64,000 nucleotides of DNA from NCBI GenBank assembly GCA_011037195.1, contig JAAEAF010004394.1, positions 24,104 through 88,103 of the forward strand. Reading direction: 5' to 3'. Both the position numbers and the translations under genes were made by a program. A model generated the notes under the pieces. That model saw only the letters and a list, made by a program, of their open reading frames with translations. It was not told the origin of the DNA and made no database searches. The stretch comes from Triatoma infestans (lineage: Eukaryota; Arthropoda; Insecta; Hemiptera; Reduviidae). Shown piece after piece: positions 33,255 to 45,725 of this stretch; positions within the stretch are counted from its first letter, which is position 1; each line of letters starts with the position of its first letter.

Positions 33255-33506
33255 TTATATCGCTATTTTCACACTTATTAAACCATGGACAACTTTAAGT
33301 TCAAGGAATAGCTTTATTACTACCTCTATTTCACTGTTTGAAAATGTTTCAATGTTTCTGCACACAATTTTCATTATGTGCAGATACAAAATGCTTCCAT
33401 TATGATGCATTTTACGCAAATGGAGCTCAATTATGGTGAATTCAGTGTCTATAACAAATTTATCATCAGTTTCACTGGAAGTTGACGGTTGCCAACTCGA
33501 GAACAC
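33255..33506 (-). other. 83-codon open frame, unknown
   Basis: Reads MFSSWQPSTSSETDDKFVID, TEFTIIELHLRKMHHNGSIL and more. Composition is protein-like and richer in balanced codons than the surroundings, and low-quality frames extend on the same strand to about 33040. It could be a decayed transposase fragment; I cannot name it. Confidence 0.25.
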
Positions 33507-33539
33507 TCGTTTTTAAACGTATTTTATGAGGAAAGGGTT

Positions 33540-36500
33540 TCAGATTGGCAGTGACAAACTTTTAAAGAATTTACGATTTACGTAGTTTTCAAAATTAGTT
33601 GTATGTAATTGAACATTAGAAGAAATGTGATTAGTATACTTGAATTATGGAGTCAGTTACTATTATATAAAAAGCATGTACAATTCCTTTTCTTATAAAA
33701 ATTGGAAAACAAATATCGTTTAAATAACTTATAAGAAACAAGAAAGTCAAAACACATCATCAAGAAGGTGCTCCGGACACAAAAACTAGTTTCAAGTACT
33801 TTTAGACAATTTTTGCTGCCTGATTTAATTCCGTTTAATTGAATGTTTTTATTATTGGAATAAAGATGGTTTTGTTATTTAAATAATTTTTTTTTAAAAG
33901 AGTTACGAAATTAGGGGAATTTTGTTTCATTATTATTAGAAAATAAAAGGGCTGTCTATAAGATATGTACAATTTTGGGGTATTATTAATGTATCAATAT
34001 ATATGAAATGTTGGCAAACACCGATATATATATATAAGTCTAGAAAGGAAGCCAAATTCTAGACGCCCTGTACACTGTACCCGAACATTTCTGTGGGAAA
34101 TTGTGGAGGCAGGATATGCGAAAAGTACTCGGAAATATTCGTCTAGTTGGGATTTCTCAGGATACCAAATACTGACAGTCATACATTTGAAATTAATACA
34201 AAAGAGTTGCAGAAATGTTCATTTCAATTATATCCCAGAATAAAGGGGATATCGGATGTATCTTTGTAAAAATTGATTTCAAATTTCCATATGATTTTCA
34301 TTTTGGATTTTCTTGTAATGAAAAATTTACCATATTCTTTCGTCATAAACAAGCAGCTCTTCTGGTACCCCGAAAAGAAAGATTTGACATTTTTTCAAAA
34401 GTAGAATTTCCAAAGAGTAGTTTACATCCTGTTAAACATATAAACATCGTTGAGCTTTACACAACACAATACGAGCGTGTACACTGTTTTGGCTGTAAGA
34501 TATCCAGCATACAGGTGAAATGAGATAATCACATTATGGTCAAGTGATTAGGAAAATTAAAGAGGTGGAGTTTAGACAATTTCATCGTACCGAAAAGAAA
34601 TGGACTGGCTAACTGAGTTTTTGGACTAGATGGGCTACATTTTGGAAAAAAAAAAAACAATAGAGCGTATTTTGATAATTAGATTCAAATAAACTGTTTA
34701 AAAATGCACGGAGTTTTAATTCAATATAATAAAAACTAAATTTATTGAAAAAAACCGGATGTTTTAAGTTAAGAAACAAACGAAGTGATGTCCCAAGCAA
34801 GAGAAAGATTTTTACATGTTGCCAATAAACAGTTATTACGAAAAAGGGGAAAATATGGTCTTAAGGCTGAATATCGCAACTCACAGTAATTCAATCACTA
34901 CAATTCTTGAACAAAATATATAAAGAATTATATTTCAAATGAAATTTTGTGATTATTTATCAAAATTTATTAAAAATTTAATGAGAAAACAAGGAATAAC
35001 GCCGGCCATTAATATTATATTATTCAACACAAAAATTGGCCAAAACATAATTACTTTGTAAAAAATTAAATTAATTTTCATGGTTAATTAATTTTGGATT
35101 ATAGTTTTCACAAATTTTTCTGTGTAAACATTTTTTTTTTCTTTGAAGAAAACTTAAATAATTTACCCAAACAAATCACTTTTATTTTGCTAAATATCTG
35201 TCAAATTTTTGAAGACGTTTCCTTTATATTTATCGTCGTATTGTTTAAATTTATACTCTTTTAACTTTTATTTGTTCTGTTTTTTTTTTAATATATGACG
35301 CTTCAAGAAATTGGGGAGTTACTTAAAAAAAAAATCACCACGACTTTTTCCTTAAATATGATTACGCTTCCACCAAAAAAATAACTTTCTTGAAATTCAA
35401 AAGACTAAAAAGTAACGAAATTTCAAATTACCTTAATAAATTATAAACTTATGGAAGTGCTAATAAATGAAGTATTATCAAAATTTTGGTTAAATTAATA
35501 AGTGGATTTAAAATTTATGTTTAGAAAACTCAAAAGAGAAAAGATTTTTGAAAACAAAACGTTATTTTTTATGAGATACCTATGATTTTTATGGAGAAAC
35601 TATATTTACGTTAGTGGTCTTTGTTCGTAATGGAAATATATTTTCATATACGACTATATAAACTAATATAATACTTGATTTAAGAAATCATAAATATATG
35701 TCCCAAAAAAAAAAATAATAATAATAATAATATAATCACTGTACAATTTGGTAATCGTGCATCGATTTTTGAAAACAAAAGTTCTATTTACTGCCCTGAA
35801 ATTATATACTGAACATAATATAATTAATAAAAAAAAATGATATGATTATCTATTAAGAAATAGTGTTAAAACAAAAAAAATTATTTTACGTATAGGCTCC
35901 AAAAAAAGGGGTCGAATGTGGGCGTTCCTGTTAGCAATCTGGGTGTGGCCTTATTTTCGATTAGTTGGTAGGATATATTCTCCCGACCAATAGTAGAAAA
36001 TCTCCAACACCTTGATTAATGCTTAATAAATTTTTTAAAACACTATTTTCAGCCTATTTAATAAATTTCATATTAAATTTAATTTAATTAATCTAAAAAA
36101 AAATGCACGTTAGTACTAAATTTTGTATAAATACGTTTTATCCCATAATTTCGGTTTTTCATGAAATAAATCATACTTAAAATGATTTAAATAAAATATA
36201 TTAACAATAAAAAAAAAAAAAAAAAATGATACCTAATTAAAAATTAATAGAAAATTGCCTACGATAAATAATTCTCACAATAAATGTTTATAAATTATCA
36301 AATCTGCGCAATAAATTGGCTTAGGTTTTCATAATTTTTTAATATAAGATAATAATTCCGTCAAAATTAATCAACTTTAAATAGTTTTATGCTTTGTTTA
36401 ATTTGACATTTATGAGAAAAACCATCGGTATGTTTATCTATATGAATTAGTAACAGAGAAAATTCAAAATTTAAAATGGCAAATTTAAGTTTTAAAGTAA

Positions 36501-37390
36501 ATAAGAACAATAATTAGAAAAGTTAAGCAAACCTGCATTACAAAACCTGCATAACTTAGATGCAATGCCGGGCAAGTATTCCACACTAGTTTAATCATTC
36601 ATTTAAATTGTGCAACTGCTTAATATTATAACCTCCTATATCGCAGATTTCGCTATCGCATATCGCTAAGACTTTTTATTTACAAAGCATTAATACTTAA
36701 ATGTTTATTATTTTATGCTCGGTAAGCAGTTATTAAAGTTGTAAAAAAAAAAAAATATAATAAAATGTACACATTTAAAGAGAAACAAAAGCATTTTTTT
36801 TTTAATTAATGAAAATAAAACTAGATTTAACTAGAAACCTAGTAAATTCAATATCGAATCTAAAACCTAACATTAATTAAGTCCTAACGATATCATTTTG
36901 TCGTTAACATTTGCTGCAGAAATGTATTTGCTTAAAATTGTATATGTAAAACTTAAGCCTCTTTTATTAGCATAAAATTTTTAAATTTTTTTGTACAATC
37001 AAATCATATTTGAATCCTGGATAAATTACAGCAAATGCTTTCAAGATCTGACTCATAATATACATAGGTTTTATGTAAAGCTGAGTTTCCTATATCGCGA
37101 AACCTAATCTTCTACAGGTTTTTTTTGGGGAATTCCAAAGTATATCATTTAATTATTAATGAAAAATTAGCGAATTTTTCGACAGGTACGCGAATTCGCG
37201 AATAGGGATAACAAAGTGGCGGATCTTGATATCTTCAAGAAGTAATAAAAAAATTGTCGCCCAATTTAAACTTAAAAATGTATCAAATTTAATATAATTC
37301 ACATGTTCCAATGTCACTAATGCCACTAAATTTTGGAATAAATACCAAATTAACTTCAGACAAGAAGTCCAGATTAACAAAACAAAAAAA
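33540..37390. other. AT-rich intergenic DNA, no gene seen
   Basis: Mostly A/T-rich low-complexity sequence with homopolymer runs and a short (TAA)n tract at 35719-35738. No coding exon, RNA gene or complete repeat copy could be supported. A 102-codon frame at 34215-34523 has no recognisable motif. Confidence 0.5.
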
Positions 37391-38078
37391 TCTGGTGTGA
37401 AACACTCACACAACTATCTCTTACTCCAGTTCACAAAATTATAATTGACAAATTTTATAGTTTGTGTACCAAATTTAATGGAATTCGTCGAAAACTGAAA
37501 AAAAAAAAAACTGTTCAGTAACAGTGCACTTCCGGTTTACTAATTTTCTTGAAACTCGGAATTTTGGCCATCTATTTTTATTTCTAATTAATTTTGTTTG
37601 GATGGTAGAATTGTATAATCAACTATGATAGCACTTTAAAAAAAACATAACCCCACCCCTCCACCAAAACAACACTTAAATGAATTTTTCCCGGAGAAAC
37701 GTTACAAATGCAGAAATGTAGCTCTTTGTATTTGTACTTGATATAACACGTTTCAAGAAAATCGTCGGAGCCATTTTTGAGAAAAACGTAAAAAAGTAAA
37801 AAAAAAAAAAAAAAACTAGTAAAAAGTGGTACTTCCGGTAGAGGAATTTTGACAGATAACGTACTGTCAGATCCCATGGTGATACCTAAATGGAATATCA
37901 AGTTTTGAACTTTCTACGACTTTTCGTTTCTGAGCTATTCTGTTCGCATACATACATTCACAGACCATTTTCTAAAATCCACTTTTTTTGGACTCAGGGG
38001 ACCTCAAAACGAATATTTCCGGTGAACACTCGATATCGGAAATTTGACACGATTACAATACTAGGAGTAAGAAGAAAG
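37391..38078 (+). mobile_element. Modular hairpin-ended repeat, short (two-module) copy
   Basis: Starts TCTGGTGTGAAACACTCACA after a run of A, and ends ATACTAGGAGTAAGAAGAAAG. It contains the first module (GTGCACTTCCGGTTTACTAA) and the last module (GTGGTACTTCCGGTAGAGG), but lacks the middle module present in the copies at 48031 and 58332. Ends have subterminal inverted repeats (TTCTCTTACTCC and complement) and a terminal hairpin. No protein coded. Confidence 0.75.
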
Positions 38079-39254
38079 CAAAAAATTTGTCCTAGCTTCC
38101 GTTTAAAAAAAAAAATGTTTGTTTTTTGAGCTCAAAAAAAATTAGATCAGCAACCTCACAAGATCCAAATAGTAATTTATGGGAATCTACATTTAATTAC
38201 ATAAAACAAAACAAAAAAACCTGCTAAATAGATATTACTGAAAGCATGAAACAGACAAACAATAAAGCAATTCTTATATTAATAAAAAATCGGATTTTAA
38301 ACATAAATCAAAATATTGTATCATTGAAAACGTCATGATGAAGGAGTTTTTATATTAAAGTCTCAGAAAAGAAAGAAATCGGATGTTTAGACAAACAGGA
38401 AGTTAAGCTCATATTTTTACTTATTAATTGCGATACTATGAGTGTGTCACCACACTTGAGTTAACCATAATAAAATATTATAAATAAAAACTTTTTTTTT
38501 AAATTTAAGCTCTTTTTGAAATTATATAGTATGATAAGCAAACGCCTAACCACGTAGGTTAAAATTTGAATTATGAACTTTGAATTTAGAATATCCATAT
38601 TTTTCAGACAGACACATATGATTAGATTTGTAATTATAAATTTAAAAAGTAACAAATAGTAAAAAAAAAACAAGGTTCAAACAAAATAAATTCCTTCTAC
38701 AGAAGGAATTAAGCAATAACTTTTTATTTATAATTCTAAACAAATAATTAATAATTGTAATTTCTTGTAGGTTTTATGATAAATTGTGACTTTAAAGTTA
38801 ACCACTACTGGGGAATTATAACTATCATTTTTCTTAATTCAAAATACAAAAGTTGGATCCAGAATGATACATTAATAGAATCAGCTGTTTCTAAGTGCTA
38901 TCTCAGCAAAATTTGTAATATATTTTGTGAAAATATATATATTTTTAATCAGAGAAAATGTAAGTCCATTCTATTTATCTTTTTATACATATTAGTGCCA
39001 GTACGGGGTTACTTCTCAGACAAATTAATTCAGAAATAACATTTGGATATCAGTAAATAGTGGTGAAGTGAAATAGAATTACACTTTCAGAGGGAAGCTA
39101 TCTCAAAAGAAGATTCTTCAGATCGAAAATGGAACTTTCACTTATTGGAACTTCAAGTTTTAATTAACAAATTTGCCGGAAATTAGGAATTATTAACTTT
39201 AAATAGGTAAGGGGTCTTAAAACCTGGACAGATAGAGAAACATTATTATTATTA

Positions 39255-40390
39255 TTCAAGCGAGGGGAGGGCTAACCCACGCGCTATCCAAAGCCTCCAT
39301 AGGACCCCATATAGCTGCTTAAAAAGAATAACAACTACCAGGTCTGGTACCGAAAAGACCGGGCCCGGGTTTTACCCATCTAAGTTTTACCACAGTCCGA
39401 AACAAATCGTACCGTAACCTTAAAAGAACATAGCTCCTCCACCGATCATCTATTCTGGCCAAAGGTCCTGAACCTAATTTCCTCACAACCCAAACAATTC
39501 GTCATAAAGAGTATGGGTGTTTCGTACTCCGTCTCATAAAACCCTACAAAAGGGGTCCCCGGCATGAGCCCCATTGTATAAAGATGTCCTCCTTAAGCCG
39601 CAATGTCCAGTGAGGAAACCAACCAGATGCCTGAGGGAGGTTCGTGAAGGACACAGCACCTCCTCACTAAAAACACTGCCCGCTCCTTTTACTTTACAAC
39701 TTTACAAAAATACATTTTTTTAACTTTTTATAATTTTCCAGAAATGGTCAGATGTTATAATAAGATGGATGGGTGCTTCCTTTGTCTCACAAACACTACA
39801 AAAGAGATCTGGCCGAATTAAGAAAATATGACTTCTTAAACCACAATGCCCTTATTGGATTCAACCAAATCCCTGAGAGAGATACATGAAAAGCACAGCA
39901 GCATCTAATAGGGTACTAGACATGTGCCAAAAGAGACAAAAAAACTGCAGGCTTCGGGCCAAAGAAAAGGTGAGAGGAGCCTAATTTGGCAAACCTATCC
40001 ACTTCCTCATTTCCAAAAATTCCCATATGACCTGGTACCCAGAGTAGAAGTACATCGTTTAATGAAGAAAGCTCTTACAATCTTTAAGGGCTCTCCAGTT
40101 TATCAACCTGGAAGTGAAGACACATGAACTCAGCGCCTTCAACGCAACCTGACTATATATCCGAAAGGATACAAACATCTTTCAAATTAGTGTTGCGCTT
40201 TCCTCTCATCCAAAATATAACAAAGAATAGCATAAACCACAGCCTGGAAAACAGTGATTCATTCACCATTCACCAGGTATTGCAAAGTGGTCTCCCGTCT
40301 TAAAATAGACCCCAGCCCCAGACAGACCTATCATCCATTCTGGGGAACCGTCCATGTTACATCCAGATACTTTAAATGAAAATTTCAATT
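39255..40390 (-). pseudogene. LINE fragment with RNase H domain and zinc-knuckle-like C-terminus
   Basis: The minus strand, in broken frames, reads AVFQAVVYAI, then LGTRSYGNFWK-type sequence, the equivalent of WVPGHMGIFGNEEVDRFA (RNase H signature) and a C-terminal TGHCGLRRHLYTMGL followed by a Cys/Glu-rich tail. This order is that of RNase H-bearing non-LTR elements (I/R1/Jockey-related). Stops throughout. Confidence 0.65.
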
Positions 40391-41127
40391 TAAAAGAAAT
40401 CTAACTTCGAAGCTTTTCCATGAAAAATAATTTCTTTATGAAAATATTATCCATATAAAAGTAAAAGACAAAGATATTTGAACAAAAAAATAAAACAGTT
40501 TAAAGTAAATTATTTCCAAGAAATTAAGGAAAACTGTACAAAATTATTCAACAAAATGCAACTTTTAATTGACATCATCATATCTCGAATGTTATGATAT
40601 CAAATCGGAATATTATGTTTGATAAACACACACACACAGACACACCGCGCGTGCGTATCCACAGAAAATGAGAGAGAGATCAATTAAAAATAAAAAAAAT
40701 CTTTTTTATTGTTCCGGTCTGAAGTCAATTTCAAAAAATCTCTCACGAAATGCATTACATCCTCTTAATTATTAGGAGAAAGTTAAAAAAATATCCACGT
40801 TAACATCGACAAAACAAACTCTATACAATAAAGAGACAAAAATAACTTGTGTAGGAATTCTCATACAACTTTCTCTTACTGCGGGTAACAACAATTCTAA
40901 CTGACCAACTTTCATTTAACAGGGAATTTTTAATAAATCTTAACTATATAGATGGTAGAGAGATGTAGCTGAATGTGACTGCAAAGTAGGCCGCATGATA
41001 GCGCTGCCATCCGGCCAAGAAATACTGGTGGTACAATTTTATGTTTTTTTAAGACATGGCTTCTCGAAAAGCGACTTAAAATTAATTTTTCTGGGAAAAG
41101 TATCAAATAAAAGTGGTAGATTTTATA

Positions 41128-43043
41128 TGGGTGTTCCAAAAAAAATTTAAACACACTTTAACAGCTTATAGCTCAATTGATGTTTTGTTATTTCCAGGTT
41201 AAACTCATTAGAATTAACAATGGAAATCAGAATAAGCTTAAAACAAAGAAAATACATTCCAAAATGTTAAAGGAAATGTGAAAATGCAGTTGAAGTTCAA
41301 AGAACAGTTTAGGAGGGAGTTTAAACAGATCCACTAAAGTGACTTACCATCATTCGAACTAGAGAAAGTTTGAAGCCGATGGAACTGTTCAGAATCTCCA
41401 AGAGAAACGTTCCGGAAAACAACGGTTATCGACAAGCTCCACAAAAGAAGAAAGAGTACTGGAAACGTATCACCGAAGCCTTAGAAAATCTGTAGGCAAG
41501 CGAGTCATGTGGAGGTAGGTATCTCAAAAAAAGTCTGTCCAACGCATTTTGAAGAGCTGTCAATAAAAAAAAGTTACATCCCAAGATGTGAAAACGCAGT
41601 TGAAGTTCAAAGAACAGTTTAGGAGGGAGTTTAAACAGATCCACTAACGTGACTTACCATCATTCGAACTAGAGAAAGTTTGAAGCCGATGGAACTGTTC
41701 AGAATCTCCAAGAGAAACGTTCCGGAAAACAACGGATATCGACAAGCTCCACAAAGGAAGAAAGAGTACTGGAAACGTATCACCGAAGCCTAAGAAAATC
41801 TGTAGGCAAGCGAGTCATGAGGAGGTTGGTATCTCAAAAAAAGTCTGTCCAACGCATTTTGAAGTGCTGTCAATAGAAAAAAGTTACATCCCAAGATGTG
41901 AAAACGCAGTTGAAGTGCAAAGAACAGTTTAGGAGGGAGTTTAAACAGATCCACTAACGTGACTTACCATCATTCGAACTAGAGAAAGTTTGAAGCCGAT
42001 GGAATTGTTCAGAATCTCCAAGAGAAACATTCCGGAAAACAACGGATATCGACAAGCTCCACAAAGGAAGAAAGAGTTCTGGAAACTTAGAAAATCCAAG
42101 AAAATCTGCTGTGCGGCAAGCAAGTCATGAGAAGGGAGGTATCTCAAAAAATGTCTGTCCAACCCTTTTGAAGTGCTGCCAATAGAACAAAGTTACATCC
42201 CAAGATTAGTCCATGCTATTAATGAAGATGAACCAGACCGAAGGAGTGGAGTATTGCGAGTGGTACTTGGCACGATGTGTTGTTAGAAGAGGCACACTTT
42301 CCAACAAAGATTGTGTGGAGTGATAAGGCTATATTCAAATTAAATGTTCCATGGCTATTGGAAACCTGATAATCCGCATCTATCGATGAAATATAATGTT
42401 AATTTGTCCAGGAGTTTCAGTGTGGTGCGGCTTATCATTAATAGGATTAATTGGACCATTCTTTGTTGGTTTTTTTTTGACACTACTGTGATTGGTCCCG
42501 TTTACTTGAACTTGCTGCGACAGTATGTCATGCCAATCTTTTTCTATGAGGACTTTTAAAAATGTGGAGTTTTATTTTCAGCAAGACGAGGCACCCCCAC
42601 ACCACCATCACGATGTTAGATCCTACTTTCATGAGATCTTGCCAAACAGGTGGATTAGCCGAAGGAGTTTCGTAGAATCCCTTCGCGCTCACTAGACTAC
42701 TAGATCCAGGACTACTACACACCACTAAATTTTTTTTTTTAATGCCTGTACTTAAAGGACAAAAGTCTACGCTACAAAACCTGCAACAGTCGCTGAATTG
42801 TGAGCAGTCATTCAACAACAATGCACACGAATATCAAATGAAATGTTTCGTAAGGTTTGCGATTTCCATTGCTTCACAGCAATGCTTGTACCAGAAAGGA
42901 CGTCAGTTTGAAAACAGGCGTTGACAATAATAATAAAATAATGTCTATAGATTCTATTACATTTTGAAAATGAAATCTATTTTAATAAACATCGACTTTA
43001 TAAATTTATTTAAAGTATGTACACATTTTTTTTGGGACACCCT
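41128..43043 (+). mobile_element. Mariner-like transposon with internal triplication
   Basis: Ends TGGGTGTTCCAAAAAAAAT and complement AGGGTGTCCCAAAAAAAATG. Broken transposase frames run left to right: KFEADGTVQNLQEKRSGK (helix-turn-helix region), INEDEPDRRSGVL, EEAHFPTKIVWSDKAIFKLN (first catalytic Asp block), and QDEAPPHHHHDVRSYFHEIL (second catalytic Asp) followed by PNRWISRRS. Many stops. A different mariner lineage from that at 19561. Confidence 0.75.
41275..42205. repeat. 3 x 310-bp tandem repeat inside the mariner
   Basis: Units start at 41275, 41585 and 41895. Units 1 and 2 differ by only a few substitutions; unit 3 has small indels. Each unit holds the DNA-binding part of the transposase (for example CGAACTAGAGAAAGTTTGAA). 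Because the unit is not a multiple of three, the expansion destroys the frame. Confidence 0.9.
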
Positions 43044-44504
43044 TTTAATTGTGCAGTTAGCATTTAAGATCAAAGAAAATCGGTTTGAGCCGGTTTCGAC
43101 AAAAAAAAATTATATTTTCTAAAGTTGTACATTCGGTTAACCGATTTCTTCACATGTAGAATTGTAACAATGCTTTTATTATAGATAATTAAGTGGTGTA
43201 CACGAAGTTTAAAGAAAAATGAAAAAAATAAAAATAAGTCGTTCAGTAAAGTCGCTAATTCCTGATAATGGATTCTGACCGAAACTTCGTGTCAGATGCG
43301 ACGGTGATACCTAAATCGTATATCAAGCTTGAGCTTTCTGTAATTTTTCTTTGTTGAGATATTTTGTTCAATGCTGTACAAACCATTCGATAAAAACCAT
43401 TTTTAGTTTCCCTTAAAAAGGGAAAAGTTTCTTTAATTACAAAAACGTGAACAATCATAGTTTGAAATAAATTCTACTACATGTAAAATTAATTTCTTAA
43501 AGGGTCTAAAATTTTTTATTCAAGAACAGCAAGAACTTATTTCAAGATTAACCAGTTGTTTGCCATACTAAATTAGCAACTTTATTTTGATAAATTAACT
43601 TTTTTTTTGATATCACTTAATAGTTTAACATGAATTTATATTTACAGTTAAATTTTTCTCATTTTTTTTTTTTTTTAAAGAGTTATCACGGGTCTTAAGC
43701 AGAAAAGAATCAACTAGGGGAAAGTATCAAAATAAAAAAATTATTTCAAATTGGTTCAATCAAAATCCGTCACCGAAAGTGCATACTTCTGAAAGTTCAA
43801 AAGTTTTTTTGTTTGATTGGTTTGCGATTTCCTTGAAAATGATTCCAAAGTTTCTTTAAGCTTCGCCTTTTTCATAGACCTATGAAAATTAATTTGAAAC
43901 ATTTTTCCAGGATCATTTATTTTAGTGACTTCAGGAGAGGAAGTTGATCTGGGTTACCCTCTAGAAAAATCGCTAACTGTACTATGAAAACATCATCAAG
44001 GTAAGAACGCAAAGATACTTTGATGCAATCGAACTTGAGGGCAATGTAGAGCACAGTCTTGTAAAATCTTGTTTTTTCAGCCCCTAATTTCCAAAAATAC
44101 TGCCTACCTATTTCTTTTGCCATACCTATATTCTTTAAAAATAACTACTGTATTCCATTCTCTATGGAACTCGATGAATTCGTCCTAAACTTTCCATTAT
44201 CACATACCCAAATGCAGCAATGATTCTAAGTGCCAATAATTTTCTACAAGCAACATAACACTACTTAACATGTCTTAAAATACTTCAAATCTGTACTTAA
44301 TATCCTCGGATCCAAGGCAGCTAAATAACTTTTCATGATTTTATAGTATTCTGGAGAAATGTTAGTGCCATCTTATAAAGCTTTAGTTATTACAATGTTC
44401 TACTGTATTTATTAAGAAACAAATAAAATATAATTCTTCCTAAATCTATTAAAATACTCGTAATTTTCTTTGTGTCTGCAACTGCAAATAATCAAATTAT
44501 TTTA

Positions 44505-44576
44505 AGAGAAGGGAATTGCTAAGTGGTTAGCGCACTGGACTCCCACGCGGAGGACCCAGCACAGCTACTCTTCTAA
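44505..44576 (+). repeat. tRNA-derived SINE, 5' piece
   Basis: GCTAAGTGGTTAGCGCACTG is the A-box region, followed by ACGCGGAGGACCCAGCACAG where the B box is damaged by a small deletion. The 3' part of the same SINE resumes at 45601, so this copy looks split by an approximately 1-kb insertion. Confidence 0.7.
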
Positions 44577-44639
44577 GGTAAAATCCCAAATAATAACGGA
44601 TACAATAACAGACTAGAACGTCTTTGGAGGATGTTAGCT

Positions 44640-45020
44640 CTTCCTTTCTTCAAAAACATTTTAGTACCACTTTGGAAGTGAAGACACAAAAACTTAAGTG
44701 CCTTGAACGTTGCCTGACTCCCGGGTTCAAAAACTTTTCAAATTGGAATAGCATAAACCTTGGTCCATTCAACAAGAAATATGGTTTGGTGAATTCCAGG
44801 CTCAAACAGTTCAGACCTATCATACTCTCTGGAACTATCAGTATAACACCGAAGATAATTATTAGGTACAACACTAGAAGTCCCAATTAACCAGTTTTAC
44901 AGGGAAGGCAACCCATAGCACTCTAAGAATGATCAAAAACCAAAGTCTTTAACACTATGTAATCATTCAATGCTTTTAGTGCAATTTAACTCAATTTACT
45001 TCATTAACACCAGTATTTAT
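44640..45020 (-). pseudogene. LINE fragment related to 40090-40340
   Basis: Shares TTGGAAGTGAAGACACA and the TTCAAATT...GCATAAACC...GG order with the LINE at 39255-40390. On the minus strand it includes EFTKPYFLLNGPRFMLFQFE. It occupies part of the insertion that splits the SINE. Confidence 0.5.
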
Positions 45021-45600
45021 AACAACCGAGGCGTATGACTAAGCTGCATCAATGCCTTACGGGGGAATCATAAAGGCTACCGAATGTACCTATACTGATT
45101 GAACAATATCTGGACCTCCTTCTACGGATGAATGAAAACAGACATGTAAAGGTGTCTCAATTGTGGCCCCCAGTGTACATTCCGAAATTTGTGAAACTTA
45201 CGAGGCGGGCCAAGCCCTAATTTCTTTCATTACTGGGCTTCCTATGTTTGGTGCTGTTTCAACAGACTTCTGCTGTCAAAGAAAGTCTTTAATGAACTAA
45301 ACCATAAAACGGGAATTATTGGCTGGGTTAAACTAATCCTTGTCTTTGCCAGTCATTCCCGAAGTTGCTCCTCTGCAGCCCAATGGATAGGGTTTAAACC
45401 CTTGACCCAAATGTATATAAAGGGCCAAGGCCCATTGGTCCTCATTGTCTTTTAAATTGTAGTTTCCAAGTTCCATTATTAATTGTAGTTCCCTATTTAT
45501 GATGCTATGTCAGCATCCTTGAAACACTCATAGAAACTGGCATGTGTAATGGATTGCTGGCAGCCTGTAAAACACTCATTCTATTTATAAAACACAATCT

Positions 45601-45725
45601 ATTTTTTCTTCCTAGGAGCTTCTTCAGCTCATTGTCTGAAATGAGAGAACACTGTCCGCATCCTGGCAGTGCACCGAAAAGGCTCCGGGCGCCAATGACT
45701 ATAGATATTGATGCGCCTTAAATTT
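45601..45725 (+). repeat. tRNA-derived SINE, 3' piece
   Basis: TTCTTCCTAGGAGCTTCTTC, GAGAACACTGTCC, CAGTGCACCGAAAAGGCTCC, GGGCGCCAATGACTATAGAT and an A-rich tail: the body and tail of the same SINE family as 47797 and 62019. Confidence 0.75.

Larger units (their letters stand above)
40850..43405 (+). repeat. Modular hairpin-ended repeat copy, split by a nested mariner
   Basis: The left part 40850-41127 begins TTGTGTAGGAATTCTCATAC, then AACTTTCTCTTACTGCGGG, and reaches AAATAAAAGTGGTAGATTTT. The right part from about 43044 continues with AAAATCGGTTTGAGCC and modules GTTGTACATTCGGTTAACCG and GATGCGACGGTGATACCTAA. The intervening 1.9 kb is a mariner. Confidence 0.55.
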
